In this document: piece by piece, positions 1 to 9,723 of the stretch
Layout of the letters: every line of letters starts with the position of its first letter
Numbering within the stretch: position 1 is the first letter of the stretch
Assembly: GCA_017390475.1 (NCBI GenBank)
Contig: JAFPBO010000013.1
Location: 62,001 to 126,000, forward strand
Direction: 5' to 3'
DNA length: 64,000 nucleotides
Origin: Loktanella sp.
Lineage (GTDB): Bacteria > Pseudomonadota > Alphaproteobacteria > Rhodobacterales > Rhodobacteraceae
Made by a program: the position numbers and the translations under genes
Notes under the pieces: generated by a model
What the model saw: the letters and a program-made list of their open reading frames with translations, nothing else
What the model was told of the DNA's origin: nothing
Databases searched by the model: none

Positions 1-1439
1 CCGGCATCGCCGGTCTCATAATAGCCGGGGAAGGTGGTCAGATAGGATTTCACAAAACGGTCTTCGGCATTCCAGAGCGTCGGCAAAGTGCCAGGCGGCA
101 AGGGCAGTTTCACCGCAATCGCGCCGAGCGTGCCGGGGGCGACAGGATGCCCCGCCTCATCCAGCACCTGCACGTCATAGCCGGGCATGGCGACGGTGGG
201 CGATCCGATCTTGACTGGCAAAGCCTCCACCCCGGCAGGATTGGCAACGATGGGAAAGCCGGTTTCTGTCTGCCACCAATGGTCATAGACGGGCACGTTC
301 ATCACGCGCTGCGCCCATTCAATCGTGTCGGGGTCCGCACGTTCACCTGCAAGATACAGCGCACGCAGGCAAGAGATGTCGTAGTCCTTGATCATCGCAC
401 CCTGCGGGTCTTCGCGCTTGATCGCGCGGAATGCCGTGGGTGCGGTGAAAAAGGACCGGACGTTATGTTCCTGGATCACCCGCCAGAAGGTGCCGGCATC
501 GGGGGTGCCGATAGGTTTGCCCTCGAACACGACCGTCGTGTTGCCATGGATCAAGGGCGCATAGCAGATATAGGAATGGCCCACGACCCAGCCCACATCT
601 GACGCGGCCCAGAATACATCGCCCGGATCGACATTATAGATCGCCTTCATCGTCCAGTTCAACGCCACCAGATGGCCCGCTGTCGGGCGCACGACACCTT
701 TCGGCGCGCCGGTGGTGCCGGAGGTATAGAGGATATAGGCAGGGTGATCTCCCGCGACCGGGACGCATGCGGCGGGCGTGACATCTTGCTGGATCGCATG
801 CCAATCATGATCGCGGCCTGCCACCAGATCGGCGTGGCATTGGTCGCGTTGCAGGATGACGCAGAAATCGGGCTTGTGGCGCGCCTCGGCAATGGCGGCA
901 TCCAGCAGCGGTTTGTATTTCACCACCCGCCCCGGTTCGATCCCGCAGGACCCGGCGATAATCGCCTTGGGCGTCGCATCGTCGATCCGCACAGCCAGTT
1001 CATGCGCGGCAAAGCCGCCAAAGACCACCGAATGCACTGCGCCAAGGCGGGCACAGGCCAGCATCGCCTCCAATGCCTCTGGCACCATGGGCATATAGAT
1101 GATGACGCGGTCGCCTTTTTCGATACCCTGCGCGCGGAGCGCCCCGGCAAGCGACGCCACATTGTCCAGCAATTGCGCATAGGTGATGGTGCGTTTGGTG
1201 TCGGTGACGGGGCTGTCATAGATTATCGCTGCCTGATCGCCCCGGCCATTGGCAACATGGCGATCAACGGCGTTATAGCAGGTGTTCACCTGGCTATCGG
1301 CAAACCAGCGGTAAAGCGGTGCGGCGCTGGCATCGAGCGCCTTTTCCGGCGCTTTCACCCAATCAATGGCTTTTGCCTGATCCATCCAGAACCCTTCGGG
1401 GTCCTGTTGCCAGCTTGCATAAAGGTCTGCATAGCTCAT
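1..1439 (-). CDS. prpE: Propionyl-CoA synthetase (propionate--CoA ligase), 3' end cut by window edge
   Basis: Translating the reverse strand from the ATG at 1439 gives an uninterrupted frame of 479 codons that runs off the left edge. It is therefore the N-terminal three quarters of an enzyme that is usually about 630 residues. The protein starts MSYADLYASWQQDPEGFW and carries the AMP-binding motif YTSGTTGAPKG near residue 235 and the WWQTETG motif near residue 385, both typical of ANL-family acetyl/propionyl-CoA synthetases. The N-terminal region matches the PrpE type better than Acs. It activates short-chain acids to acyl-CoA with ATP in the cytoplasm. The C-terminal lysine region lies outside the window. 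Substrate (propionate or acetate) is inferred from overall resemblance. Confidence 0.85.
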   Translation of the reverse strand, partial: MSYADLYASWQQDPEGFWMDQAKAIDWVKAPEKALDASAAPLYRWFADSQVNTCYNAVDRHVANGRGDQAAIIYDSPVTDTKRTITYAQLLDNVASLAGALRAQGIEKGDRVIIYMPMVPEALEAMLACARLGAVHSVVFGGFAAHELAVRIDDATPKAIIAGSCGIEPGRVVKYKPLLDAAIAEARHKPDFCVILQRDQCHADLVAGRDHDWHAIQQDVTPAACVPVAGDHPAYILYTSGTTGAPKGVVRPTAGHLVALNWTMKAIYNVDPGDVFWAASDVGWVVGHSYICYAPLIHGNTTVVFEGKPIGTPDAGTFWRVIQEHNVRSFFTAPTAFRAIKREDPQGAMIKDYDISCLRALYLAGERADPDTIEWAQRVMNVPVYDHWWQTETGFPIVANPAGVEALPVKIGSPTVAMPGYDVQVLDEAGHPVAPGTLGAIAVKLPLPPGTLPTLWNAEDRFVKSYLTTFPGYYETGDA

Positions 1440-1562
1440 TCCTCGCGCTCCTCCCAAAACCGCTTTGGTAATCTTGTTACGCGTGAGACGTCCATGCCGC
1501 AACAAAGCAAGCGCTCAGACTGGCAGTTGCTGTCAATAAATTAACACTCGCAAAAAACTGCC

Positions 1563-1595
1563 CATCTTCCGAGTATAAATATCCCCGCCGGAGGC
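1563..1595 (-). repeat. Intergenic repeat, GCCTCCGGCGGG family, copy 1
   Basis: Read on the reverse strand this begins GCCTCCGGCGGGGATATTT and ends in a CTCGGAAGAT tail. It is nearly identical to the copy at 49541-49573 and shares its core with the copies at 16840-16874 and 25194-25226. It lies in the 169-bp gap between the start of prpE and the end of the glycosyltransferase-like gene, right after that gene's stop codon. The first half, GCCTCCGGCGGG, can fold back on itself, so a role in transcript ends is possible. Confidence 0.7.
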
Positions 1596-1608
1596 ATAGA
1601 ATCTTTTT

Positions 1609-2406
1609 CTACCGATCCGTTGGCCGCGCATATTTCGCCCAGTATTCCTTGATCCACCGCACCGGGAAATAGCCAAACTTTTCCGGTGATCCCCAGCGTT
1701 TGAACGGACCTTTGGTCATATCCTCGGGGTTGGGCGTGCCGTGAAAGATCACGACAAAAGTATCAGGCCGCCGGATCGGGCGCACCAGATTGACCGGAAA
1801 ATGAAAGGCGAGGTCCTTTTTGAAACTGATCATCCAGCCGATGGGCCAGCTTTGCCGGTCATGCGCATGATGGTGGATGAAATTCTGGTCATTGCCGATA
1901 TGCGCGAGTTCGGCATAGCTCTTGTCGCGGAACATCTCGAACAGGTGATCCTGCGTCCCGGCGATAAAGCCCACGACGGAAGAGTTCGACAACAAGGTTT
2001 TGCCAAACACCTTCGGAAACCAGCGCGGCAGCGTGTCGGGGATTTCGCGGATGATATGCAGCCCGCCCCTGGCGCGCAGATGGTCGAACAGCGGCGTCAG
2101 GTCGCGCAGCACGACGACATCGACATCCATCATGATCACCGGCGTGCCGGGCGCAAACAGACCCGGCGCAAAGGCGGTCAGTTTCGGCCACATTCCCTTT
2201 TGCCAATCGGCGCGGTCCATCGCGAATGCGGGCAGGGGCATCGGTTCGATCCCCTCTGCCAGACCCTCTGCATCGTCAGTCAGGCAGACGAAACGGAACG
2301 GCGTCTGCATCACATCGCGCAGCGCGCGATACAGGATATTGGTATAGCGACACGGATATCCCTTGCCCCATTTGAAGCACAGGAAGACCGGCACCATATC
2401 AGCCAT
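1609..2406 (-). CDS. Glycosyltransferase-like protein with DxD motif
   Basis: A 265-residue cytoplasmic-looking protein with no signal peptide. The segment VIMMDVDVVVL places a DVD motif at residues 94-96, after a predicted Rossmann-like half, in the position of the metal/nucleotide-sugar binding DxD of GT-A glycosyltransferases. WPKLT at 73-77 and NDQNF further on also fit that fold. The start ATG overlaps the last 8 bases of maeB, so the gene is probably translated by coupling to maeB. No sugar-synthesis genes adjoin it, so donor and acceptor cannot be named. The assignment rests on motif pattern only. Confidence 0.6.
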   Translation of the reverse strand: MADMVPVFLCFKWGKGYPCRYTNILYRALRDVMQTPFRFVCLTDDAEGLAEGIEPMPLPAFAMDRADWQKGMWPKLTAFAPGLFAPGTPVIMMDVDVVVLRDLTPLFDHLRARGGLHIIREIPDTLPRWFPKVFGKTLLSNSSVVGFIAGTQDHLFEMFRDKSYAELAHIGNDQNFIHHHAHDRQSWPIGWMISFKKDLAFHFPVNLVRPIRRPDTFVVIFHGTPNPEDMTKGPFKRWGSPEKFGYFPVRWIKEYWAKYARPTDR

Positions 2407-4678
2407 AATGCGCCACCGGCGTGCCCGCGATTGCCGACATGTTCAGCAAACCGCGCGCGGTGATCGACGGGGTGACGATATGGCAGCGGTTGCCCATGCC
2501 GATCAGGATCGGCCCGACCTCCAGCCCCGCGCCTTTCATCTTGAGGATATTGCGCACCCCGGATGCGGCATCGGAATTTGCAAAGACCAGCGCATTGGCC
2601 GCCCCGGTCAGGCGGGCATCGGGGAAAATCCGGTTGCGCAATTCCACGTCGAGCGCGGAATCGATATGCATTTCGCCTTCATAGGCGAAATCGCGCGGCT
2701 GGCTGTCAAGGATCGCCATGGCCGCGCGCATCCGCCGCCCGCTGTCGCAATCAAGGTTGCCGAACTGGCTGTGCGAACACAGCGCGATATTGGGTTCCAG
2801 CCCAAAGCGCCGCACATGGCGCGCAGCCCCGATCACAGTTTCGGCGATCTGTTCCGGCGTCGGTTCAGGATGGACCTGGGTATCGGCGATGAACAAGGGG
2901 CCGTCTTCCAGGATCATCAGCGACAGGGCGGCGACGGGGTGCAGATCCTGGGTGCCAAGAATCTGGGTGACATAATTCAGATGCCACAGATACTGGCCAA
3001 AGGTGCCGCAGATCAGGCTGTCAGCCTCGTCGCGCTGGACCATGACCGCGCCGATCGCGGTGGTATTGGTCCGCATGATCGCCTTGGCCAGATCAGGCGT
3101 GACGCCGCGCCGCGACATCAGGCCGTGATAGGTTTCCCAATAATCGCGATAGCGCGGATCGTTTTCAGGGTTCACCACGCTGAAATCCACGCCGGGGCGT
3201 ATTTTCAGACCGGCCCGTTCGCAGCGGGTTTCGATCACATCGGGGCGTCCGATCAGGATCGGGGTTTCGGTGGTTTCTTCCATGATCGCCTGAGCGGTGC
3301 GCAGCACGCGTTCATCCTCGCCCTCGGCAAAGACGATGCGGCGCGATGCGGTGCGCGCGGCCTCGAATACCGGACGCATGATCATCGCCGACTTGAATAC
3401 CGAGCCGTCGAGCTTTTCCTTATAGGCTCTGAGGTCCTCGATCGGGCGGACGGCGACGCCGGTTTCCATCGCCGCTTTGGCAACGGCGCAGGCCACGACG
3501 CCCATCAGGCGCGGATCGAATGGTTTCGGGATCAGATAATCAGCACCGAAACTCAGCTTTTCGCCGCGATAGGCGGCGGCGGCCTCGGCGCTGGTGGTGG
3601 CACGTGCAAGGGCGGCGATGCCTTCGATACAGGCGATCTTCATCTCGTCATTGATCTCTGTCGCGCCGACATCCAGCGCGCCGCGAAAGATGAACGGGAA
3701 ACAGAGCACGTTATTGACCTGATTGGGGTAATCACTGCGGCCCGTGGCGATGATCGCATCAGGTGTCACGGCGCGGGCATCATCGGGGTTGATTTCAGGG
3801 TTCGGGTTGGCCAGCGCAAAGATGATCGGGCGCGGTGCCATCTTGGCGACCATCTCGGGTTTCAGCACGCCGGGGCCGGACAGGCCCAGAAACAGGTCTG
3901 CGCCACCGATCACATCGGTCAGGCTGGCCGGGGTGGTGCCTTGGGCATATTCCGCCTTTTGCGGGGTCATATCCTTTTCGCGGCCATGGTAAACCAGACC
4001 TTCGATATCACAAAGCCACACATTTTCACGTTTCACGCCAAGTTTCAAAAGCATGTTGAGACAGGCGATCCCGGCGGCACCACCGCCGGTGCTGACGATC
4101 TTGATATCCTCAAACTTTTTGCCAGCCACATGCAGCGCATTGACCGCCGCTGCGCCGACGACAATCGCTGTGCCGTGCTGATCGTCATGGAAAACGGGGA
4201 TATTCATCCGCTCGCGGCAGATTTGTTCAACGATGAAACAATCGGGGGCTTTGATGTCTTCCAGATTGATCGCGCCGAATGTCGGTTCCAGCGCGCAGAC
4301 AATATCGGCCAGTTTATAAGGGTCCGCCTCGTTCAGTTCGATATCAAAACAGTCGATATTGGCGAATTTCTTGAACAGGACGGCCTTGCCTTCCATCACG
4401 GGTTTGGACGCCAGTGCGCCGATATTGCCCAGCCCCAGAACAGCGGTGCCATTGGTAACAACGGCGACCAGATTGCCCCGCGCGGTATAATCGCGGGCCG
4501 TGTCGGGATTGGCCTTGATTTCCAGACAAGCCTCGGCAACGCCTGGCGAATAGGCGCGTGCGAGGTCACGGCCATTGGCCAGCGGTTTGGTCGCGCGGAT
4601 TTCCAGTTTTCCGGGCTTGGGGAACTGGTGATAGTCAAGCGCTGCCTGCCGTTGGCTGTTTGCTGTTTCGTCTGCCAT
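2399..4678 (-). CDS. maeB: NADP-dependent malic enzyme fused to phosphotransacetylase domain
   Basis: A 759-residue protein that decarboxylates malate to pyruvate with NADP. The malic enzyme part fills residues 1 to about 410: [12 protein letters not shown] near 43, the metal/substrate segment HDDQHGTA at 164-171, and the NADP-binding glycines GGGAAG at 198-203. From about residue 430 ([12 protein letters not shown]) to the end it carries the phosphate acetyl/butyryltransferase domain normal for alphaproteobacterial MaeB, where it is thought to be regulatory. The ATG at 4678 was chosen over an in-frame TTG 12 bases upstream because GGAGG sits just before it. An 18-bp palindrome lies 18 bases upstream. 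Confidence 0.93.
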   Translation of the reverse strand: MADETANSQRQAALDYHQFPKPGKLEIRATKPLANGRDLARAYSPGVAEACLEIKANPDTARDYTARGNLVAVVTNGTAVLGLGNIGALASKPVMEGKAVLFKKFANIDCFDIELNEADPYKLADIVCALEPTFGAINLEDIKAPDCFIVEQICRERMNIPVFHDDQHGTAIVVGAAAVNALHVAGKKFEDIKIVSTGGGAAGIACLNMLLKLGVKRENVWLCDIEGLVYHGREKDMTPQKAEYAQGTTPASLTDVIGGADLFLGLSGPGVLKPEMVAKMAPRPIIFALANPNPEINPDDARAVTPDAIIATGRSDYPNQVNNVLCFPFIFRGALDVGATEINDEMKIACIEGIAALARATTSAEAAAAYRGEKLSFGADYLIPKPFDPRLMGVVACAVAKAAMETGVAVRPIEDLRAYKEKLDGSVFKSAMIMRPVFEAARTASRRIVFAEGEDERVLRTAQAIMEETTETPILIGRPDVIETRCERAGLKIRPGVDFSVVNPENDPRYRDYWETYHGLMSRRGVTPDLAKAIMRTNTTAIGAVMVQRDEADSLICGTFGQYLWHLNYVTQILGTQDLHPVAALSLMILEDGPLFIADTQVHPEPTPEQIAETVIGAARHVRRFGLEPNIALCSHSQFGNLDCDSGRRMRAAMAILDSQPRDFAYEGEMHIDSALDVELRNRIFPDARLTGAANALVFANSDAASGVRNILKMKGAGLEVGPILIGMGNRCHIVTPSITARGLLNMSAIAGTPVAHYG

Positions 4679-4695
4679 CGTATCCTCCAAAAAAC

Positions 4696-4713
4696 TGGTT
4701 TAATATTAAACCA
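4696..4713. promoter_or_regulatory. 18-bp perfect palindrome, likely operator of maeB
   Basis: The sequence TGGTTTAATATTAAACCA is its own reverse complement and stands out as AT-rich within GC-rich DNA. It ends 18 bases before the maeB start codon and just upstream of its ribosome binding site. It contains TAATAT, which could act as a -10 element, so a bound dimer would block transcription. The outer TGGT/ACCA arms resemble GntR-family half sites, but the regulator is unknown and none is encoded next to it. Confidence 0.6.
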
Positions 4714-5233
4714 TTTTGCTGCCGCAAGGGAACTCCGCCCGGGGATTAATCACGCTTTGTGTGATCTTGCAAATCTTTCCCGTCAGGCACAATGAGGGGC
4801 GCATGACACAAAACCACGACATCCACGCGAGTCCGGGGGTTTTGGTAGGGTTTTGTCGGTGCGGTTGGATGGTGGACGTCAAATGATATTGGCGTTGACG
4901 TCATAGACTGACCCAAGATGGAAAGCCGGACCTTTGTGCGGATTGCAGCGAAGGTGCGCGCAAGGCCAAGATGTCGAATGCGACGTGCATCGCCAATGTC
5001 CGCATCTGTCCGTAGTAACGAAGAGGTTGGTCGCGGTAAGATTGTTTTCGATACAACCCTTGGCTCCAATTGCCTGACGGGCAGCACTGACCGGAGTGAG
5101 AAAATCCGCTAGATCGCGTCAAAGATGCGCGACGTGCGATACCGGAGCGGGTGCCGGGGTGAACCCCGGCCTACGGGTCTTGCATTGCGTCGCGGCGCGC
5201 CGCAATCTGGCGTGAACCAAACCGGAGGTTTCC
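4714..5233. other. Intergenic region between maeB and cdd, no gene supported
   Basis: About 520 bases lie between the divergently transcribed maeB and cdd. Short open frames at 4746-5087 (reverse) and 4918-5112 (forward) have no recognisable motif, no good ribosome binding site and compositionally odd translations, so I do not call them. The region should hold promoters for both flanking genes. The only clear structure is the inverted repeat at 5153-5170. The stretch around 4915-5000 has the feel of the degenerate non-coding repeats seen in this bacterial group, but that is an impression only. Confidence 0.5.
5153..5170. repeat. Inverted repeat with 8-bp arms upstream of cdd
   Basis: GCCGGGGT-GA-ACCCCGGC has perfect 8-bp arms separated by 2 bases, 64 bases before the cdd start codon. 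With so short a loop it is more likely an extended DNA palindrome or a REP-like element than an RNA terminator. Short GC inverted repeats of this pattern recur between genes in roseobacters, which favours a dispersed repeat over a specific operator. Confidence 0.5.
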
Positions 5234-5626
5234 ATGTCGCTGATCGACAACGCCCGCGCCGTGCGCGAAAATGCCTATGTACCGTATTCCAAATTCAAGG
5301 TCGGGGCGGCGATCCGCGCGACATCCGGCGTTGTCTATGTGGGCTGCAATGTCGAAAACGTGGCCTATCCCGAAGGCACCTGCGCCGAGGCCGGCGCTAT
5401 CGCCGCCATGGTCGCCGGTGGTGACACGCGGATTGCCGAGGTCGCGGTGATCGCCGACTGCCCGAAACCGATCAGCCCCTGTGGGGGGTGCCGTCAGAAA
5501 CTAGCGGAATTCGCGGATGGCGATGTTGTGGTCACGCTGACCACCACCGATGGGATCGTGCTGCAAACCACTGTGGCTGACTTGCTGCCCGGCAGTTTCG
5601 ACGCCGATTACATGAGCCGTGTCTGA
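5234..5626 (+). CDS. cdd: Cytidine deaminase
   Basis: A 130-residue protein, the length of tetrameric bacterial cytidine deaminases, converting cytidine/deoxycytidine to uridine/deoxyuridine. The zinc site is visible: Cys50 with catalytic Glu52 in TCAEAGA, and Cys83 and Cys86 in PCGGC. The substrate segment CNVENVAYPEG at 38-48 is the family signature. A GGAGG ribosome binding site precedes the ATG. It is the first gene of the salvage operon cdd-deoA-deoB-add-upp; deoA starts 2 bases after its stop. Confidence 0.95.
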   Translation: MSLIDNARAVRENAYVPYSKFKVGAAIRATSGVVYVGCNVENVAYPEGTCAEAGAIAAMVAGGDTRIAEVAVIADCPKPISPCGGCRQKLAEFADGDVVVTLTTTDGIVLQTTVADLLPGSFDADYMSRV

Positions 5627-5628
5627 CA

Positions 5629-6930
5629 TTGGACGCCCGCGCGATCATTGCCGGTATCAGGGCAGGGCGATCCCCTGATCGCGACCAGTTGGCATGGTTC
5701 GCACAGGGTCTTGCCAATGGCGCGGTCAGTGATGCGCAGGCCGGGGCCTTTGCCATGGCGGTCTGTCTGAACGGTCTGTCTGATGCAGGCCGTGTCGCGC
5801 TGACAATTGCGATGCGCGACAGCGGCGATGTGCTGGTCTGGGATCTGCCAGGCCCGGTGCTGGACAAACATTCCACCGGCGGCGTCGGCGATTGCGTCTC
5901 TTTGATCGCTGCCCCGGTGCTGGCGGCCTGCGGGGCCTTTGTGCCGATGATCTCTGGCCGGGGGCTGGGCCATACCGGCGGGACATTGGACAAGCTGGAG
6001 GCGATACCGGGCCTGTCCACCCAGGTGGACGAGGCGCGCTTGCGCCGGATCACCCGCGATGTGGGCTGCGCGATTGTCAGCGCGACGGGCCAGATCGCGC
6101 CCGCCGACCGCCGCCTTTATGCGATCCGGGACGTGACGGCGACGGTGGATTCCATCGACCTGATCACGGCGTCTATCTTGTCCAAGAAACTGGCGACCGG
6201 GCTTGATGGTCTCGTGCTTGATGTCAAATGCGGCTCTGGCGCGTTTATGAAAACGCCGGATGCTGCGCGTACGCTGGCGCAGGCCTTGGCCGATACCGCC
6301 AATGACGCGGGCTGCCGGACCAGCGCCTTGATCACCGATATGAATGCACCGCTGGCCCCCGCGCTGGGCAATGCAGTCGAGGTTGCGATCTGCATGGAAG
6401 TATTGGCAGGTGATATCGCCGCCGCCCCGCGTCTGGCGGAATTGGCGCAGGCGATTTGCGTGCAGTTGCTGACAATGCAGGGCCAGAGCGCGGGCGATGC
6501 TGCGGACAATGTCAGCCGCGCGCTCACCTCTGGTGCCGCGATGGAGCGTTTCGCGCAGATGGTCGCCGCCCTGGGAGGCCCGCCTGACATGGCCGAAGAC
6601 TGGCGCACGCATCTGCCGAAAGCGCCTGTGGTGGGCACGGTGGTGGCCCCGCAATCGGGCCATATCGCGGCGATTGATGGTGAAGCCTTGGGCATGGTTG
6701 TCGTCGCGCTGGGTGGTGGGCGGCGGGTGGAATCTGACCGGATTGATCCCTCTGTCGGGCTGACCGATGTGGTGGGCCTTAGTGACCGGGTGGAAAAAGG
6801 CCAGCCGCTGTGTACCCTGCATGCCGCAACACAGGATTCTGCTCAACAGGCCGCCCTTGCCGTGCAGGCAGCGATCACGATTGGCGATGCGCCGGTGATC
6901 GGGCCACTTATTCTTGAAAGGATCGGCTGA
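5629..6930 (+). CDS. deoA: Thymidine phosphorylase
   Basis: A 433-residue protein (E. coli DeoA is 440) that splits thymidine with phosphate to thymine and 2-deoxyribose-1-phosphate. The phosphate/active-site signature DKHSTGGVGD lies around residues 80-90, and SGRGLGHTGGTLDKLEAIPG follows. The best supported start is a TTG at 5629, immediately after the cdd stop. No in-frame ATG lies close upstream, and translation probably depends on coupling to cdd. Its stop overlaps the deoB start by one base (TGATG). Confidence 0.93.
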   Translation: MDARAIIAGIRAGRSPDRDQLAWFAQGLANGAVSDAQAGAFAMAVCLNGLSDAGRVALTIAMRDSGDVLVWDLPGPVLDKHSTGGVGDCVSLIAAPVLAACGAFVPMISGRGLGHTGGTLDKLEAIPGLSTQVDEARLRRITRDVGCAIVSATGQIAPADRRLYAIRDVTATVDSIDLITASILSKKLATGLDGLVLDVKCGSGAFMKTPDAARTLAQALADTANDAGCRTSALITDMNAPLAPALGNAVEVAICMEVLAGDIAAAPRLAELAQAICVQLLTMQGQSAGDAADNVSRALTSGAAMERFAQMVAALGGPPDMAEDWRTHLPKAPVVGTVVAPQSGHIAAIDGEALGMVVVALGGGRRVESDRIDPSVGLTDVVGLSDRVEKGQPLCTLHAATQDSAQQAALAVQAAITIGDAPVIGPLILERIG

Positions 6931-8105
6931 TGCCGCGCGCTTTTCTGATTGTGATCGATTCTGTCGGGATCGGCGGCGCGCCGGATGCTGCCAGCTATTT
7001 CAACGGTGCATTGCCCGATACCGGGGCGAATACGATTGGCCATATCGCGCAGGCGGTGCCGCTGCAATTGCCGCATCTGGATGCTTTGGGGCTGGGGGCA
7101 GCGGTGCAACTGGCGTCGGGTTTCATGGCACCGGGGCTGGGGGCTGTGCCGACCGGTGCATGGGGTGCCGCGAGTGAAGTATCACGCGGCAAGGATACGC
7201 CGTCCGGCCATTGGGAACTGGCGGGTGTGCCGGTGCCGTGGGACTGGCATCACTTTCCCGATACCACACCGGCCTTTCCCGATGATCTGACTGCGCTGAT
7301 CTGCAAGCTGGCGGGCACTGACGGGATATTGGGCAATTGTCACTCTTCAGGGACAACGATCATTGACCGTGAAGGTGCGGCACATCTGCGCACCGGCTGG
7401 CCGATCTGCTATACCTCTGCCGACAGCGTGTTGCAGATCGCCGCGCATGAGGAACATTTCGGGTTGGAACGGCTCTATCAACTTTGCGCGGATCTGGCCC
7501 CGACCCTGCATGCGATGAAGGTCGGACGGGTGATCGCGCGGCCGTTTGTGGGCGAGGTGGGGGCCTTTACCCGCACCGCCAACCGGCATGATTATGCAAT
7601 CCCGCTGCCTGGCCCCGGCATTTGTGACGACGTGCAGCGCGCAGGCGGCAAGGTGCATGCGGTGGGCAAGATCGGGGATATTTTCTCGATGCAGGGGATC
7701 GATACGCTGCACAAAGGCGATGATGCGACCCTGATGGGCCATTTGTCCGGTTTGGTCGATACCGCCGCAGCAGGTGATTTCATCTTCACCAATCTGGTGG
7801 AATTCGACAGCCTTTATGGCCACCGACGTGATCCGGCAGGCTATGCCCGGCATCTGCAGTGGTTTGACGCCGCGCTTGGTGCGCTTTTGCCGCGTCTGTG
7901 GCGTGATGATCTGTTGATCGTCACCGCGGACCATGGCAATGACCCGACATGGCCCGGCACTGACCATACGCGCGAAAGAGTGCCGGTACTGGCCTGGGGG
8001 CTTGGCGCCCGGCCTTTGGGGCTGTTGGCCTTTGCCGACGTTGCCGCCAGTATCGCGGATCATTTGTCAGTGCCGTATCGTGGCGCAGGAAAGAGCTTTC
8101 TATGA
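6930..8105 (+). CDS. deoB: Phosphopentomutase
   Basis: A 391-residue alkaline-phosphatase-superfamily enzyme interconverting (deoxy)ribose-1-phosphate and -5-phosphate. The metal-binding start LIVIDSVGIGGAPD contains the Asp at position 10, and TADHGNDPTWPGTDHTRE near the C-terminus carries the second metal cluster. It takes the sugar phosphate released by DeoA upstream. The start ATG shares one base with the deoA stop, and the stop overlaps add by four bases. Confidence 0.95.
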   Translation: MPRAFLIVIDSVGIGGAPDAASYFNGALPDTGANTIGHIAQAVPLQLPHLDALGLGAAVQLASGFMAPGLGAVPTGAWGAASEVSRGKDTPSGHWELAGVPVPWDWHHFPDTTPAFPDDLTALICKLAGTDGILGNCHSSGTTIIDREGAAHLRTGWPICYTSADSVLQIAAHEEHFGLERLYQLCADLAPTLHAMKVGRVIARPFVGEVGAFTRTANRHDYAIPLPGPGICDDVQRAGGKVHAVGKIGDIFSMQGIDTLHKGDDATLMGHLSGLVDTAAAGDFIFTNLVEFDSLYGHRRDPAGYARHLQWFDAALGALLPRLWRDDLLIVTADHGNDPTWPGTDHTRERVPVLAWGLGARPLGLLAFADVAASIADHLSVPYRGAGKSFL

Positions 8106-9091
8106 CCTACCGGACCCTTCCCAAGATCGAATTGCACACCCATCTGGAAGGCAGCGCGCCGCCTGATTTCATCCGCATGCTGGCGGCAGAGAAAAAGATC
8201 GACATCAGCGGGATATTCACGCCGCAGGGCGGCTATGATTTCCGTGATTTCGATCATTTTCTGAAGGTCTACGAGGCCGCCTGCACCACCCTGCAAACCC
8301 CCGCTGATTTCCGCCGCCTGACCTTGGCGGTGCTGGAAGAAACCGCCAGCCATGGCGTGGTCTATATGGAAACTTTTGTGTCCCCCGATTTCTGTGGCGG
8401 TGGCGATCTGGCGGCGTGGAAAGATTACCTTGCCGCGATGTCCGACGCCGCCGATGAGGGCGAGGCGCGGTTTGGCATCACCATGCGTGGCATCGTCACC
8501 GGTATCCGGCATTTCGGGCCAGAGGCCTGTAAACCTGCTGCGCTTTGCGCCGCCGAAACCTATGGCGGCTTCGTCGTGGGGTACGGCATGGCGGGCGGCG
8601 AAATGGCCGGACGACCCGGCGATTATGCCTATTCCTTTGACATGGCACGCGAGGCGGGCATGCCCCTGACCTGTCACGCCGGTGAATGGGGCGGTGCGGC
8701 CATGGTCGCCGAGACTATCCGCGACCTCAAGGTCAGCCGTATCGGCCATGGCATCGGGGCAATTGATGACGCCGATCTGCTGCGCGACATCATCGACCGC
8801 GATATCGTGCTGGAGGTTTGCCCCGGGTCCAATGTCGTGCTGAAGGCCGTGGCGGATTGGCAAAGCCATCCGATCAAGCGCTTGCGCGATGCGGGGGTGA
8901 AAGTCACCGTTTCGACCGATGATCCGCCGTTCTTTCACACCACGATGAGCGCGGAATATGATATGCTGCACCGCACATTCGGCTGGGATGAAGCCGATTT
9001 CGCATCGCTCAACCAAACCGCCCTTGCCGCAGCCTTTTGCGATGATGCGACCCGTGCCCGCGTGGCCAAACGACTGGAGCCTGCCCAATGA
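8102..9091 (+). CDS. add: Adenosine deaminase
   Basis: A 329-residue TIM-barrel amidohydrolase deaminating adenosine to inosine. Zinc and catalytic motifs are in order: HTHLEGS near residue 12, CHAGEWGG near 190, HGIGAIDD near 217, and STDDPPFF near 280. The start overlaps the deoB stop as ATGA. The last motif is STDDPP rather than the SLDDP of many family members. Adenine deaminases of the same family share these motifs, so adenine cannot be fully excluded as substrate; the nucleoside-operon context favours adenosine. Confidence 0.88.
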   Translation: MTYRTLPKIELHTHLEGSAPPDFIRMLAAEKKIDISGIFTPQGGYDFRDFDHFLKVYEAACTTLQTPADFRRLTLAVLEETASHGVVYMETFVSPDFCGGGDLAAWKDYLAAMSDAADEGEARFGITMRGIVTGIRHFGPEACKPAALCAAETYGGFVVGYGMAGGEMAGRPGDYAYSFDMAREAGMPLTCHAGEWGGAAMVAETIRDLKVSRIGHGIGAIDDADLLRDIIDRDIVLEVCPGSNVVLKAVADWQSHPIKRLRDAGVKVTVSTDDPPFFHTTMSAEYDMLHRTFGWDEADFASLNQTALAAAFCDDATRARVAKRLEPAQ

Positions 9092-9720
9092 ATGACCACG
9101 TCACCCATGTCACCCATCCGCTGGTGCAGCACAAACTGACGCTGATGCGGCAGAAAGACACCTCGACCGCGCTGTTCCGGCAATTGCTGCGCGAAATCAG
9201 CCAATTGCTGGCTTACGAGGTCACGCGCGGCCTGCCGATGACGACAAGGCAGATCGAAACACCCTTGCAGCCGATGGAGGCACCGGTGATCGACGGCAAG
9301 AAACTGGCGCTGGTGTCGATCCTGCGGGCAGGCAACGGGTTGCTGGACGGGGTGCTGGAGCTGATCCCATCGGCCCGCGTCGGGTTTGTCGGGCTGTACC
9401 GGGACGAGGAAACGCTGCAACCTGTGCAGTATTACTTCAAGGTCCCGACAGAGCTGGAAGACCGGCTGGTCATCGCCGTTGATCCGATGCTGGCGACCGG
9501 CAATTCATCGGTCGCGGCGATTGATCTGCTGAAAAACGCAGGCGCGACGAATATCCGCTTTCTGTGCCTGCTTGCTGCCCCTGAAGGGATTGCCCGCATG
9601 AAAGAGGCGCATCCCGATGTGCCGATCGTCACGGCGGCGATTGACAGTCATCTGAACGAACAGGGCTATATCGTACCCGGCTTGGGTGACGCGGGTGACC
9701 GGATGTTCGGCACGAAATAG
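9088..9720 (+). CDS. upp: Uracil phosphoribosyltransferase
   Basis: A 210-residue protein making UMP from uracil and PRPP. The PRPP-binding loop [10 protein letters not shown] near residue 131 and the C-terminal uracil-binding region ending [14 protein letters not shown] are typical of Upp. It starts with ATGA overlap of add and closes the salvage operon, using the base that Cdd plus a phosphorylase supply. Only 3 bases separate its stop from the convergent stop of the next gene. Confidence 0.96.
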   Translation: MNDHVTHVTHPLVQHKLTLMRQKDTSTALFRQLLREISQLLAYEVTRGLPMTTRQIETPLQPMEAPVIDGKKLALVSILRAGNGLLDGVLELIPSARVGFVGLYRDEETLQPVQYYFKVPTELEDRLVIAVDPMLATGNSSVAAIDLLKNAGATNIRFLCLLAAPEGIARMKEAHPDVPIVTAAIDSHLNEQGYIVPGLGDAGDRMFGTK

Positions 9721-9723
9721 CGA

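Noticed and set aside
2363-4795. An 810-codon forward open frame opposite maeB
   Set aside because: Antisense shadow of maeB; low-complexity translation, no ribosome binding site, no motif.
4746-5112. Small open frames in the maeB-cdd gap (4746-5087 reverse, 4918-5112 forward)
   Set aside because: No ribosome binding site, no motif, and compositions that look random; the region is better read as non-coding.
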